Below, in pieces: positions 52,357 through 62,524 of a DNA stretch of 64,000 nucleotides (position 1 is the stretch's first letter; each line of letters begins with the position of its first letter). Below the pieces are notes generated by a model that saw only the letters and a list, made by a program, of their open reading frames with translations, was not told the DNA's origin and searched no databases. The stretch is from positions 1 to 64,000 of the forward strand of contig JAQUWM010000007.1 of NCBI GenBank assembly GCA_028692885.1. Direction: 5' to 3'. The position numbers were made by a program, and so were the translations under genes. This stretch comes from Acetobacterium sp. Lineage in GTDB: Bacteria; Bacillota; Clostridia; Eubacteriales; Eubacteriaceae.

Positions 52357-53244
52357 ATGGCTATAAAATTTATTGTGGATTCCATGTGCGATACCAACAG
52401 CGACATCTTAAATCGTTATGATTTTGATATATTACCCTTTCCGGTAACCCTTGACAATAAAACTTATTTTGATGGCATCAACATCACCCCCGAAATGGTG
52501 GTTGACTTTGTCAATAATAACAGCAAACTCTTTCCTAAGACAGCTCAGATTCAACCCCTCGATATTACCAACACGATTGAAAAACACCTTAAGAACGGTG
52601 ATGATGTCATCTATCTGGTCCTTTCCTCAAAGCTTTCCGGCACCTACCAGACTGCCAGACTGCTGGCTCAGGATTTACTGGAGCAATATCCGGATCGAAA
52701 AGTAGCGATTGTCGATTCCCTTTCAGCGACTACTGGTTCGGCCTTGATTCTCTATCAGGGTCTAAAGCTGAATAAGCTCAACCGTCCTTATGAGGAGATT
52801 GTTGAAACGATGACCTTTCTGGCCCACCATGCCCAGATCTTTTTTATGGTGGGAGATATCAAATGGCTGGCTCAGGGCGGCCGGATCAGCCGTAATGCGG
52901 CGATGCTTGGGGATATGCTAAAAATCGTCCCGATTCTATACTTTAAAGACGGAGAAATTCTGGTTTATGAAAAAATCCGCGGTCAGAAAAAAGCCTTAAA
53001 GACGCTGTTTGCGATTGTCGAAGAAAAGATGACCAACCGGGAACAGGTCCTCGGGATGATCCAAAGTACCGCCCTGGATCTCCAGGACAGAGCCAAAAAA
53101 TATTTTGAAAAAGAACTGGGGATTAAAAACTTTTTGCTACCTGAAAAAGCCGGTTCAACCCTAACCGTTCATATCGGCACCAATTGTCTGGGGATTATGT
53201 TTTTTGATCAGCTGCCGGATAATTATGTTAATGTCATCCCTTAA
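52357..53244 (+). CDS. DegV-family fatty-acid-binding protein
   Basis: This 295-aa protein has the DegV pattern: FIVDSMCDTNSDI at the start, the FPKTAQIQP-type segment (the TSQ loop reads TAQ here), YLVLSSKLSGTYQTA, VVDS-like IVDSLSATTGSAL and the C-terminal HIGTNCLGIMF. DegV/FakB proteins present fatty acids to a kinase for phospholipid synthesis. The kinase is not nearby. The ATG has AAAGGAG. Confidence 0.92.
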   Translation: MAIKFIVDSMCDTNSDILNRYDFDILPFPVTLDNKTYFDGINITPEMVVDFVNNNSKLFPKTAQIQPLDITNTIEKHLKNGDDVIYLVLSSKLSGTYQTARLLAQDLLEQYPDRKVAIVDSLSATTGSALILYQGLKLNKLNRPYEEIVETMTFLAHHAQIFFMVGDIKWLAQGGRISRNAAMLGDMLKIVPILYFKDGEILVYEKIRGQKKALKTLFAIVEEKMTNREQVLGMIQSTALDLQDRAKKYFEKELGIKNFLLPEKAGSTLTVHIGTNCLGIMFFDQLPDNYVNVIP

Positions 53245-53275
53245 TTACTTTGCTTATAAAATGTTTATAAACTTG

Positions 53276-53321
53276 AAGCGCCTTTCGATCAGTAAAACCA
53301 GCATCGGCAAGGCGCTTTTTT
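53276..53321 (+). terminator. intrinsic terminator after degV
   Basis: AAGCGCCTT and AAGGCGCTT pair across a loop with its own CGAT/ATCG pairing, and six T follow. Confidence 0.85.
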
Positions 53322-53350
53322 GTATCGTTAGTTATTGTAACTACCCCTAT

Positions 53351-54031
53351 TTAACCTTTTGGCGGCAAGCTTGACGCCACCAGTTGCACCAGTCGGCTCA
53401 GCGGCATGGTTTGCAACCAAACCTTACCTGGCCCTTTTAAAGTCGCCAAAAATAATCCTTCTCCGCTTAAAAAGATGTTCTTCATGCCTTTGACCGTCTG
53501 GATATCAAAACTCACTGATTCTTCAAACATGCCAATATGACCCTGGTCGATTTTCAGCACTTCGCCGGGAGCCAGATCGTATTCCATCATCGCCCCATCC
53601 ATCTCGACAAAGGCCGTTCCTGGTCCTGATATTTTTTGCAGAATGAAGCCTTCACCACCAAAAAAACCGACTCCGATATTCTTTTTAAAGTACATGTCCA
53701 CATCCAGAGTCGATTCACCAGCCAAAAAACTGCTTTTTTGACAGATAATGGACTGTCCTTTTTGTAAGGTTAACGCTTTGATTTCGCCCGGATAGCTGGA
53801 ACAAAAGGAAATCTGACAATTGTTCTGTTCCGCCGTATAAGTGGTCATAAACAGCGAATCCCCCGCCAGAGTCCGTCGCAAGCCCTTCATCAATCCACCT
53901 TTGGTGTTGGTTTCCATGCGGATGTTTTCGGTCATCCAGGACATCCCCCCGGACTCGGTAAACATCGATTCGCCACTGTTTAAGGTCACCGTTACTACTG
54001 GGAGATTGCCTCCCTTAATTTCAAAATTCAT
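53351..54031 (-). CDS. TIGR00266/AIM24-family protein
   Basis: This 226-aa protein is an all-beta AIM24/TIGR00266 protein, with VTVTLNSGESMFTESGGMSWM at the start, FGGEGFILQKISGPGTAFVE and GLFLATLKGPGKVWLQTMP. Function unknown in bacteria. The ATG has GGAGGAG upstream, but the terminator at 54061-54106 leaves under 30 bases for a promoter, so it may depend on read-through from acnA. Confidence 0.87.
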   Translation of the reverse strand: MNFEIKGGNLPVVTVTLNSGESMFTESGGMSWMTENIRMETNTKGGLMKGLRRTLAGDSLFMTTYTAEQNNCQISFCSSYPGEIKALTLQKGQSIICQKSSFLAGESTLDVDMYFKKNIGVGFFGGEGFILQKISGPGTAFVEMDGAMMEYDLAPGEVLKIDQGHIGMFEESVSFDIQTVKGMKNIFLSGEGLFLATLKGPGKVWLQTMPLSRLVQLVASSLPPKG

Positions 54032-54060
54032 TTTCTCCTCCTCTTTTTGTGTTAATATAC

Positions 54061-54106
54061 AAAAATCGCCAATTAATGGATAGTTACCCCAAAATTGGCG
54101 ATTTAT
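54061..54106 (-). terminator. intrinsic terminator after aconitase
   Basis: A perfect 12-bp stem (AAATCGCCAATT with AATTGGCGATTT) with an 18-base loop, T-flanked on both strands. Confidence 0.8.
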
Positions 54107-54132
54107 TTTATTTTATTCGATTATTTTTCAAA

Positions 54133-56055
54133 TTATTTTCTTAATTTGATCTGGTTGATCAGTCCGCCGGCCAGCAGCATTTCTTTTTGTCGCTGTGAAA
54201 CTTCCAACAGCATCACATAGGTTAACCCTTTGGTTTTATTCACCAGGTTGGCCTGACCTGATTTAACCGCATCCAACGCATTTTCAATCATTAGTTCATC
54301 ATTTAGGGCAATGGTATCATAATCGGCTTCATTTTTAAATACCAGTGGCAGAATCCCATTATTAATCAGGTTGTTTTTATGAATCCGGGCAAAAGATTTA
54401 ACGGCGACCCCTTTTATACCCAGGTAAACCGGTGCCAACGCCGCATGCTCTCGGCTCGAACCCTGACCGTAGTTTGAGCCGCCGACAATAAAGCCACCGC
54501 CATTATCCAGAGCCCGCTTAGGGAACTGCGCATCACATGGTGCCAGGCAGTAGTTTGACAGGTATGGAATATTCGAACGGTAGGGCAGCAGTTTGGCATT
54601 GGAAGGCATAATGTGATCAGTAGTGATATTATCTTCCACAACAATTAGCGCTTTACCAACAATAGTATTTTCCAATGGTTTAGTAGCTGGGAAAGGTTTG
54701 ATGTTTGGTCCTTTGATGACCTCCACTGCGGTGCCTTCTGGGGCTGGTGCCATCACCATGGTGTCGTTTTGCAAAAAGTTGTCCGGCATCGCAATTTCCG
54801 GCAGATCAAGCTTACCTAAGGGATTGGTAAGGACCCCTTCCAGGGCAGATATCGCCGCTGCTTCGGGACTTAGTAGGTACACATCAGCAGAGGGTGTACC
54901 TGACCGGCCGAAGAAGTTCCGGTTAAAGGTTCGCAGTGACACCGCATCGGTGGAAGGCGCCTGTCCCATCCCAATACAGGGGCCGCAACCACATTCGAGA
55001 ACCCGGGCACCAGCGTTTAACAGATCAGCTAAAGCACCGTTTTCAGCCAGCATCGTTAAGACTTGTTTAGATCCCGGGGCAATCACCAGGGAGACATTTT
55101 CAGCCACGGTTTTGCCTTTGACAATGGCCGCAACCTTCATCAGATCCAACCACGATGAATTGGTACAGCTACCGATAGCCACCTGATCGACCTTGAGGCC
55201 TTCGATTTCGGAAATTTTCACCACCTTGTCGGGACTGTGGGGACAGGCGGTTAATGGTTCTAAGACATCCATATCAACCTTAACCACTTCGTCATAGACG
55301 GCATCCGCATCGGCGGATAGTTCAATGTAATCGGCACCGCGACCCTGGGCTTCCAAAAATAACCTGGTCATTTCATCAGATGGGAAAACCGAGGTGGTCG
55401 CCCCCAGCTCCGCACCCATATTGGTAATCGTCGCCCGTTCTGGAACCGTCAGGTTTTTCACGCCTTCACCCGTGTATTCAAAGACCTTATTGACGCCGCC
55501 TTTAACGGTACATTGACGCAATACTTCCAGAATGACATCTTTAGAGGACACCCCTGTGCGCAGTTTACCGGTTAATAAAACCTTAACCACTTTAGGCATG
55601 GTGATATAGTAAGGGTCTCCCGCCATGGCCACAGCCACGTCCAGACCGCCAGCGCCGATGGCCAGCATGCCGATCCCGCCACCGGTAGGGGTGTGGCTGT
55701 CTGATCCCAGCAGGGTATCGCCCGGCACACCAAAGCGCTCAATCTGAACCTGGTGGCAAATGCCATTGCCCGGTTTTGAGTAATAGACGCCATGTTTTTT
55801 GGCTACGCTTTGAATATAGCGATGATCATCCATGTTTTCGGGACCTTCCTGGAGCATGTTGTGATCAATATAGGCCAAGGATTTTTTTGTTTTAACCCGC
55901 GGTACCTCCATTGCTTCAAACTGTAAATAAGCCATGGTTCCGGTGGAATCCTGGGTCAGGGTCTGATCGATCCGAATTCCGATTTCTTCCCCTTTTACCA
56001 TTTCGCCCACAACAAGATGTGCTGCGATAATCTTTTCTGTTAATGTTTTTCCCAT
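54133..56055 (-). CDS. acn: aconitate hydratase
   Basis: This 640-aa enzyme interconverts citrate and isocitrate. It has the iron-sulfur ligand segments IGSCTNSSWLD and ECGCGPCIGMGQAPS, SDSHTPTGGGIG, and the C-terminal swivel domain with NYGQGSSREHAAL. It is shorter than the 890-residue AcnA and matches the homoaconitase/IPM isomerase-like aconitases of anaerobes. It would serve glutamate synthesis in an incomplete TCA cycle. No citrate synthase or isocitrate dehydrogenase lies nearby. Confidence 0.93.
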   Translation of the reverse strand: MGKTLTEKIIAAHLVVGEMVKGEEIGIRIDQTLTQDSTGTMAYLQFEAMEVPRVKTKKSLAYIDHNMLQEGPENMDDHRYIQSVAKKHGVYYSKPGNGICHQVQIERFGVPGDTLLGSDSHTPTGGGIGMLAIGAGGLDVAVAMAGDPYYITMPKVVKVLLTGKLRTGVSSKDVILEVLRQCTVKGGVNKVFEYTGEGVKNLTVPERATITNMGAELGATTSVFPSDEMTRLFLEAQGRGADYIELSADADAVYDEVVKVDMDVLEPLTACPHSPDKVVKISEIEGLKVDQVAIGSCTNSSWLDLMKVAAIVKGKTVAENVSLVIAPGSKQVLTMLAENGALADLLNAGARVLECGCGPCIGMGQAPSTDAVSLRTFNRNFFGRSGTPSADVYLLSPEAAAISALEGVLTNPLGKLDLPEIAMPDNFLQNDTMVMAPAPEGTAVEVIKGPNIKPFPATKPLENTIVGKALIVVEDNITTDHIMPSNAKLLPYRSNIPYLSNYCLAPCDAQFPKRALDNGGGFIVGGSNYGQGSSREHAALAPVYLGIKGVAVKSFARIHKNNLINNGILPLVFKNEADYDTIALNDELMIENALDAVKSGQANLVNKTKGLTYVMLLEVSQRQKEMLLAGGLINQIKLRK

Positions 56056-56192
56056 TTAATTTGCTATTTCCTTCCCTTAATAAGTTTCTTGATTTTCTCG
56101 GTGTGCTTTGATTATTTTGTTAAAATAAATCATCCGCATTTATTATACCATCTTTTTCCCCAACTTTCCATTTTTTACTTTAGCAGTTCCGC

Positions 56193-56221
56193 TTCAATTT
56201 AAATCGAAACTATGTTATACT
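56193..56221 (+). promoter_or_regulatory. candidate promoter of the YihY pair
   Basis: TTCAAT and TATACT are 17 bases apart, 45 bases before the first YihY start. Confidence 0.5.
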
Positions 56222-56266
56222 GAGGCTCAATCAACGCAACCGTCACAAGTGGATTTGGAGGGGATC

Positions 56267-57121
56267 ATGACTTTTCTTAAATGCTTCAGCCGCTTTTTAT
56301 ATACCCAGGCTAGAAAAAACAACATCATCAATCTTTCCGCTCAGATGTCCTACCGGACGCTATCGGCCTTTATTCCTTTTTTGATGTTGCTTTATAATTT
56401 CACCAACTGGTTTTCGGCCGGCGTGAATGAAACCCTGGTTTTTATGCTTTCAAAAATACTGCCCCCATCGATTATGGATTATGTTAATCTCGCCATGGAA
56501 AATGCCAGTACGATTTCTTTTTCATGGGGAACCAACCTGATCCTCGGTTTTTTTATTTTGTATGTCTCGGTTTCGGCCATGTATTCGCTGATCACTTCTT
56601 TAAACCGCATCTTCGGACAAGAAGAAACACGAGGCATTATTGCACTCTGGATTCAAGCTGTTCTTTATTTGTTCTTGTTTCTGCTGATTATCTTTTTTAC
56701 GGTCTTTTTCTATCTGTTCGGGGAGAAACTGCTCGCCTTTATTTTTAGCGTCTTAAATTTGTCGCAGTTTTTTGCGCTATTTATCATCTTTTTTACGCTG
56801 ATTTATATGATCATTGTGCCAACCCTTATTTTTACCCTGATCTATATGTATGCGCCCAAAAACCATCTCGGTTTTTTTGAAGCCCTCCCCGGCGGAGGCT
56901 TTGTCAGTATCAGCTGGTTTGTGATCCTTCTTTTATATGCACTGTTTGCCGACTCAGCCCTCGATTTCAAGACCTTTTTCGTTAATTTGCAAGGACCCTT
57001 CTCGCTGTTTTTCGTAGTCTATCTGATCTGTTTTACTCTCACCTTAGGCGGCGTTGTCAATCTTTACGGGGCTAAACAGACCTTATTGAAGCAAACATCC
57101 CGGGAGGATTTAAATGGTTGA
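56267..57121 (+). CDS. YihY/BrkB-family membrane protein 1
   Basis: This 284-aa protein has about six membrane helices and the family's NLSAQMSYRTLSAFIPFLMLL near the start, LNRIFGQEETRG after the third helix and YMYAPKNH before the fifth. It is not a ribonuclease, despite an old annotation; its transport or other role is unknown. The ATG at 56267 has GGAGGG; a GTG six codons upstream does not. Confidence 0.88.
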   Translation: MTFLKCFSRFLYTQARKNNIINLSAQMSYRTLSAFIPFLMLLYNFTNWFSAGVNETLVFMLSKILPPSIMDYVNLAMENASTISFSWGTNLILGFFILYVSVSAMYSLITSLNRIFGQEETRGIIALWIQAVLYLFLFLLIIFFTVFFYLFGEKLLAFIFSVLNLSQFFALFIIFFTLIYMIIVPTLIFTLIYMYAPKNHLGFFEALPGGGFVSISWFVILLLYALFADSALDFKTFFVNLQGPFSLFFVVYLICFTLTLGGVVNLYGAKQTLLKQTSREDLNG

Positions 57122-57968
57122 ACAAATGATGAATTTAAAAATTGTCAAGCTGCTGTTCTTTTTAATGGAAGATTTTGAAGAGACCGACTTTTCAGGAATC
57201 TGCACTCAGATGTCTTTTTACCTGCTGCTGGCTTTTTTTCCGTTGCTGCTTTTTCTGATTTCATTTATCGGAAATTTTATCAAACCCTTTGAGACCTACC
57301 TCTACGAAATTTTAGAAACCTTTTTGCCCAACCTTTCCTATGACTATGTGACGAGCTTATTAGACAGCATGATCAGCCAGGTTTCCGGTTCTCATTACAG
57401 TCTGATTGTGATCGCCTTTTTCTTTTCTTCCCTGGCTGCCAGAGCCATTATGGTTGGCATCAACCAAACTTATGGGCGCAAGGAAACCCGAACCCTAACA
57501 ACAATCTGGCTTTATTCGTTTCTGTTTACGATCCTGTTTGCGCTGGCCATTTTACTGATTGCTTTTGCCTATCTTTTTAGTGCCGATGTGGGTGCTGTTA
57601 TTTTTGCGAAAATCGGGCTATATACATATTATTATCCGGTTCTGAGCTTTTTTGCTGTTGCTTTTTCGTGGATCATCTCAACCTTTATTTTTAATATGAT
57701 CTATGTGATGGCACCCGCTCAGCGCCTAAAATTTAAAAGCGGTCTTCCCGGGGCCATTTTTGCAACCTTGGGACTTAATATTGCTTTTCGCATTTTTACC
57801 TTATTTATCAATCATTCCACCAAATACAGCACCCTTTATGGTAGCCTGGGCGGACTTTTTGCCCTGATGGTGGCGATCTACTTTATTTGTGTCATTCTGA
57901 ATCTGGGCGGAAAGATCAATCTGTATTGGTCTTTATATCAGGACAAAGAATTCTCATTAAAACGATAG
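57114..57968 (+). CDS. YihY/BrkB-family membrane protein 2
   Basis: This 284-aa protein repeats the layout of its neighbour: DFSGICTQMSFYLLLAFFPLLLFL, INQTYGRKETRTL and YVMAPAQRLKF. It starts inside the end of the first gene (8-base overlap), so the two are translationally coupled and may form a heteromer. The sequences have diverged strongly, so the duplication is old. Confidence 0.88.
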   Translation: MVEQMMNLKIVKLLFFLMEDFEETDFSGICTQMSFYLLLAFFPLLLFLISFIGNFIKPFETYLYEILETFLPNLSYDYVTSLLDSMISQVSGSHYSLIVIAFFFSSLAARAIMVGINQTYGRKETRTLTTIWLYSFLFTILFALAILLIAFAYLFSADVGAVIFAKIGLYTYYYPVLSFFAVAFSWIISTFIFNMIYVMAPAQRLKFKSGLPGAIFATLGLNIAFRIFTLFINHSTKYSTLYGSLGGLFALMVAIYFICVILNLGGKINLYWSLYQDKEFSLKR

Positions 57969-58108
57969 GTGTTACACTTTGCATGAAATTGTTAAAAAGA
58001 TTTTACTTTGTTTAAAAAGATGCACTATCAATATTAAAGAATTGTGATAAAATGTTAGCTGTATAAGCACTAGATTTCAACCAAAATTGAAAGGACACGT
58101 GTACAATC

Positions 58109-60019
58109 ATGAATAAAATCGATGACCATGCAGATTTAGCCAGTAACAGGCGTTTTCTCAGTTACCACTATTTTGGTGCCCATCTTAATCAAAACGGGGT
58201 CACTTTTCGGGTCTGGGCTCCCAATGCCCAGGGTATTTCCGTTGTCGGCGATTTCAATGACTGGAATATCCAAGAGCATCCCATGAATCCAGTTTATGGT
58301 ACCCATGGGATCTGGGAGCTTTTTATCCCGGAACTAGCGCAAGGCCAACTTTACAAATATGCGGTTCGCCAACACGATGGCGAACTGGCCTATAAAGCCG
58401 ATCCCTACGGTTTTTACAGTGAGGTTAAACCTAAAACCGCTTCCATTGTCTGGGAGCTTGATGATTATGACTGGCAGGATGACAGCTGGTGCAAAAAAAG
58501 AAACGAAACTGATTGGCTGAAAATGCCCATTAATATTTATGAAGCCCATCTGGGCAGCTGGAAGCGCAATGAAAAAGGAGAATACCTGAGCTACCATGAA
58601 CTGGCCGATCAGCTGGTTCCCTATCTCGCCGAAATGCATTATACCCACATTGAACTGATGCCGATTATGGAACATCCCTTTGATGGCTCCTGGGGTTATC
58701 AGCTCACCGGCTATTATGCTGCTACCAGCCGTTACGGCGATCCCCAGGGCCTGATGTATTTTATTGATTGCTGCCACCAGGCCGGTATCGGTGTGATTCT
58801 GGATTGGGTGCCTGGTCACTTCTGTAAAGATGCTCAGGGTCTGCGGCATTTTGATGGCACCAGTCAATACGAGTTTTCCGAACACCAGCAATGGGGTACC
58901 ATGGTCTTTGATTACGGCAAACCGGAAGTCCTTGATTTTCTGATCTCCAATGCCCACTTCTGGTTTGACCGCTACCATATCGATGGCCTGCGCATCGATG
59001 GGGTCGCCAGTATGATTGAATTAAACCACGGTTTGGACGGTGAACCCTTTCAAAATACCCAGGGCGGTACTGATCGACTGGAGGCACTATCCTTCCTACG
59101 GGAACTGAATACCATTATTTTCAGAGATTTTCCCTTTGCGATTATGTCAGCTGAAGATTCTACCGCCTATCCAATGGTCACCTGGCCGGTCGATAAGGGT
59201 GGCCTTGGCTTTAATCTGAAATGGGACATGGGCTGGATGCATGATACCCTGGATTATATGAAAACCGATCCGATGTTTCGGAATCGCTTTCATCATTTGT
59301 TGACCTTTTCAATGGCCTATGCCTTTAACGAAAATTTTATCCTGCCGCTGTCTCATGACGAGGTGGTTCACAGTAAACGAACCATCCTCGACAAGATGTT
59401 TGGGGATTATAATCTGAAATTTGATCAGTTTCGCATCCTCTTCGGTTATCTAATGACCCATCCGGGAAAGAAACTGTCCTTTATGGGCAACGAGTTTGCG
59501 CCCTTCCTGGAATGGCGGGTGGACGAATCGCTGGAATGGTTTTTGCTGGATTATCAAAAACATCGGGAAATCCATACTTATATCAAAGATCTGAATAAAT
59601 TTTATCTTAAAGAAAAAGCGCTTTGGGTTGATGATCATAGCTGGGGCGGTTTTGAATGGCTGGAACCAAATAACAGTGAACAAAGCATTCTGATTTTTAA
59701 ACGCCTGGGTTCCGAGGAAAAAGATTCCCTGATCACCATCATCAACTTCTGTCCACTTACCTATAGCGATTATCAGATTGGCGTTCCTGCTTTAGGTAAT
59801 TATCGACTGGCCTTTAATTCCGATGACCCCTGCTATGGTGGCAGCGGTTTTAAAATGAAAAAAACCATGAAGGCTCAAACCATCCCCCTCCATGGCCAGG
59901 ACTATTCGGTTTCTCTCAATATTCCACCTTCATCGGTGATCGTTTTAAAAGGTGTTGTTCCCCGAGCAAACGCCAAAAATAAACCGGAACCGGCTAAAAA
60001 AACGAAACCTAAAAATTAA
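58109..60019 (+). CDS. glgB: 1,4-alpha-glucan branching enzyme
   Basis: This 636-aa GH13 enzyme adds alpha-1,6 branches to glycogen. An N-terminal CBM48 domain (about 20-110, with VWAPNAQGISVVGDFNDWN) precedes the barrel with GLRIDGVASMI (nucleophilic Asp), AEDSTAYP (acid Glu) and LSHDEVVHSK. The C-terminal tail is lysine-rich (PEPAKKTKPKN). It is the first gene of the glycogen operon. The ATG has GAAAGGA. Confidence 0.96.
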   Translation: MNKIDDHADLASNRRFLSYHYFGAHLNQNGVTFRVWAPNAQGISVVGDFNDWNIQEHPMNPVYGTHGIWELFIPELAQGQLYKYAVRQHDGELAYKADPYGFYSEVKPKTASIVWELDDYDWQDDSWCKKRNETDWLKMPINIYEAHLGSWKRNEKGEYLSYHELADQLVPYLAEMHYTHIELMPIMEHPFDGSWGYQLTGYYAATSRYGDPQGLMYFIDCCHQAGIGVILDWVPGHFCKDAQGLRHFDGTSQYEFSEHQQWGTMVFDYGKPEVLDFLISNAHFWFDRYHIDGLRIDGVASMIELNHGLDGEPFQNTQGGTDRLEALSFLRELNTIIFRDFPFAIMSAEDSTAYPMVTWPVDKGGLGFNLKWDMGWMHDTLDYMKTDPMFRNRFHHLLTFSMAYAFNENFILPLSHDEVVHSKRTILDKMFGDYNLKFDQFRILFGYLMTHPGKKLSFMGNEFAPFLEWRVDESLEWFLLDYQKHREIHTYIKDLNKFYLKEKALWVDDHSWGGFEWLEPNNSEQSILIFKRLGSEEKDSLITIINFCPLTYSDYQIGVPALGNYRLAFNSDDPCYGGSGFKMKKTMKAQTIPLHGQDYSVSLNIPPSSVIVLKGVVPRANAKNKPEPAKKTKPKN

Positions 60020-60085
60020 CCCCCACACTGATAAGGTCGTTTAAAAAACCGCTTAATAAAACTAGTTTTTTTGAAAGGAACTACT

Positions 60086-62512
60086 ATGAATTCTGCAGAA
60101 AGAAAAAAAATAAAAGCTGCCTATAAGGCTACCTTTACCAAAAAAATTGAAGAGGTTTCCGGAAATTCCCTGGCGGATGCCTCCCTACTTAATCAATATC
60201 AGGCCCTGGCTGAAATGGTGATGGAAAGCGTCACCTCTCAATGGGCTAAAACCAACACCCTCTATAATAAAAGCGAATCTAAACAGGTCTACTTTTTTTC
60301 GATTGAATTCCTGATTGGACGCTTAATGAAGTCCTATCTCAATAATTTGGGTGTTGAAGATCTGGTTCAGGAATGCACCGCCGAAATGGGGTTGGATTAT
60401 GAGGCCATTCTTGCTCAGGAGTCCGATCCGGGTTTGGGCAACGGGGGCCTGGGCCGATTAATGGCCTGCTATCTGGATTCCTCTTCAGCCATGGGGATGC
60501 CTGCCCACGGCAACGGTATCCGTTATAAATACGGTCTGTTTGAACAGCGGATTATCAATGGCGAGCAGATTGAAGTGGCCGATAACTGGCTTAAAAACGG
60601 CTATCCCTTTGAGATCCGTAATCGCGATAAGTCAGTCATTGTCAAATACTACGGTCAGATCCATTCCGAGAATATCAACGGCAATCTGACCTTTGTCCAC
60701 GAAAATTATGAAGCGATTATGGCCGTCCCTTATGATATTCCAATTAAGGGCTATCACAACGAAACGGTCAATTCTTTACGACTATGGAGTGCTGAGCCGC
60801 TGGAAGCCTTTGACCTCCCTTCTTTTAATCAGGGCCATTTTTTAAATGCGGTTCGACATAAATCCGAAGCCGAAGCGATCAGTCAGATCCTCTATCCCAA
60901 CGACAATGGTTTCGACGGCAAGCTTTTACGCCTCAAACAAGAGTACTTTTTTGTCTGCGCCGGGATCAAGCGGATCATTGTTGATTTTAAACGATCCAAC
61001 AATAATTCGATGGACGGTTTCAGCGATAAGATCTGCATCCACATTAATGATACCCACCCGGCTTTGTGCGGCCCCGAATTGATGCGGGTGCTGATGGATG
61101 AAGAAGGCCTGGGTTGGGAGGAATCCTGGAAGATCACCGTCGCTGCTCACAGCTTTACCAACCACACGGTCCTTCCAGAAGCGCTGGAAAAATGGCCGGT
61201 CGATATGATGAAGGATTTGTTGCCCCGGATTTACATGATCATTGAAGAAATCAACCGCCGTTTTCTGCTGGATCTGGATTTCGAATTCCCCCATGATCTG
61301 GACCGGAACCACAGCCTTTCAATTATTCGCGACAACTATGTCCATATGGCCAGTCTGGCCATTGTATCCAGCCATTCCATCAATGGCGTGGCTACCCTCC
61401 ATAGCAAAATCCTTCGGGAAGAAACCTTTAACGGCTTTTACCAGGTTTTCCCCAAGCGGTTTTATTCAGTAACTAATGGTGTTTCACCGCGACGTTTTCT
61501 GATGAACAGTAATCCCAGACTAAAAGCGCTGATTAATGAATCGATTGGAACAGATTGGGATCATAACCTGTTTCATCTAAAAAAACTGTTAAACTTTATT
61601 AATGACCCGGCTTTTTATGAAAAATTCGATGCGGTCAAACGGTCAAATAAGGTTCGACTCGCCAATCACATCGCCAGCCATAATAATGTGACGGTCGATC
61701 CTGACTCAATTTTTGACATCCAGGTCAAGCGAATCCATGAGTATAAACGACAATTGCTAAACGCCCTCCATGTCCTGTATCTGTATAACCGGCTTAAAGA
61801 AAACCCTAATTTAGAAATCGCTCCGCGAACCTTTATCTTTGCCGGTAAAGCAGCACCAGGGTATTACTATGCCAAAGAAGTGATCAAACTGATCACTGCC
61901 ATTGCCGAGCTAGTCAACAACGATCGAACTCTCCAAGACAAGCTGAAGGTAGTTTTCCTGGCCAATTTCAATGTCTCCCTGGCTGAAATCATCTATCCGG
62001 CCGCCAATATTTCCGAGCAGATTTCAACAGCTGGCAAAGAAGCTTCGGGAACTGGGAACATGAAATTTATGATGAACGGCGCCGTCACCCTGGGCACCAT
62101 GGACGGTGCCAATATCGAAATTCTGGATGCCGTTGGTCCCAGCAATATTGTCACCTTTGGCCTGTCGGCCGACGAAGTTCATCATTATCAGAAATACGGT
62201 GGCTATCGATCGATCGATATTTTTGAACAGGATCCTCGGATTCAACAAGTGCTTCATCAGCTCATCGATGGGACTCTGGGCTATGGTCTCAGCTTCCAGG
62301 CTATCTATGATTCACTACTTTTGTATAACGATGGCTATTTTGTCCTGAAAGACTTTAATGCCTATTCCGATGCTCAGAATCAGCTCGATCATCTCTTCCG
62401 TAATCCGACCATTTGGACCAAAATGTCGATCAGCAACGTAGCAAATTCCGGTATTTTCTCAAGCGATCGTTCGATTGCCGACTATCAACGAGAAATCTGG
62501 AAAATCATTTAA
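60086..62512 (+). CDS. glgP: glycogen phosphorylase
   Basis: This 808-aa PLP enzyme releases glucose-1-phosphate from glycogen. It has the N-terminal YFFSIEFLIGRLMKSYL-type segment, GLGNGGLGRLMACYLDS, VKRIHEYKRQLLNALH and the PLP lysine in EASGTGNMKFMMNGA. The start chosen is the ATG at 60086 behind AAAGGA; a TTG five codons up overlaps that site. It lies between the branching enzyme and ADP-glucose genes, so synthesis and breakdown are coexpressed. Confidence 0.96.
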   Translation: MNSAERKKIKAAYKATFTKKIEEVSGNSLADASLLNQYQALAEMVMESVTSQWAKTNTLYNKSESKQVYFFSIEFLIGRLMKSYLNNLGVEDLVQECTAEMGLDYEAILAQESDPGLGNGGLGRLMACYLDSSSAMGMPAHGNGIRYKYGLFEQRIINGEQIEVADNWLKNGYPFEIRNRDKSVIVKYYGQIHSENINGNLTFVHENYEAIMAVPYDIPIKGYHNETVNSLRLWSAEPLEAFDLPSFNQGHFLNAVRHKSEAEAISQILYPNDNGFDGKLLRLKQEYFFVCAGIKRIIVDFKRSNNNSMDGFSDKICIHINDTHPALCGPELMRVLMDEEGLGWEESWKITVAAHSFTNHTVLPEALEKWPVDMMKDLLPRIYMIIEEINRRFLLDLDFEFPHDLDRNHSLSIIRDNYVHMASLAIVSSHSINGVATLHSKILREETFNGFYQVFPKRFYSVTNGVSPRRFLMNSNPRLKALINESIGTDWDHNLFHLKKLLNFINDPAFYEKFDAVKRSNKVRLANHIASHNNVTVDPDSIFDIQVKRIHEYKRQLLNALHVLYLYNRLKENPNLEIAPRTFIFAGKAAPGYYYAKEVIKLITAIAELVNNDRTLQDKLKVVFLANFNVSLAEIIYPAANISEQISTAGKEASGTGNMKFMMNGAVTLGTMDGANIEILDAVGPSNIVTFGLSADEVHHYQKYGGYRSIDIFEQDPRIQQVLHQLIDGTLGYGLSFQAIYDSLLLYNDGYFVLKDFNAYSDAQNQLDHLFRNPTIWTKMSISNVANSGIFSSDRSIADYQREIWKII

Positions 62513-62524
62513 GGAGGTATCACT

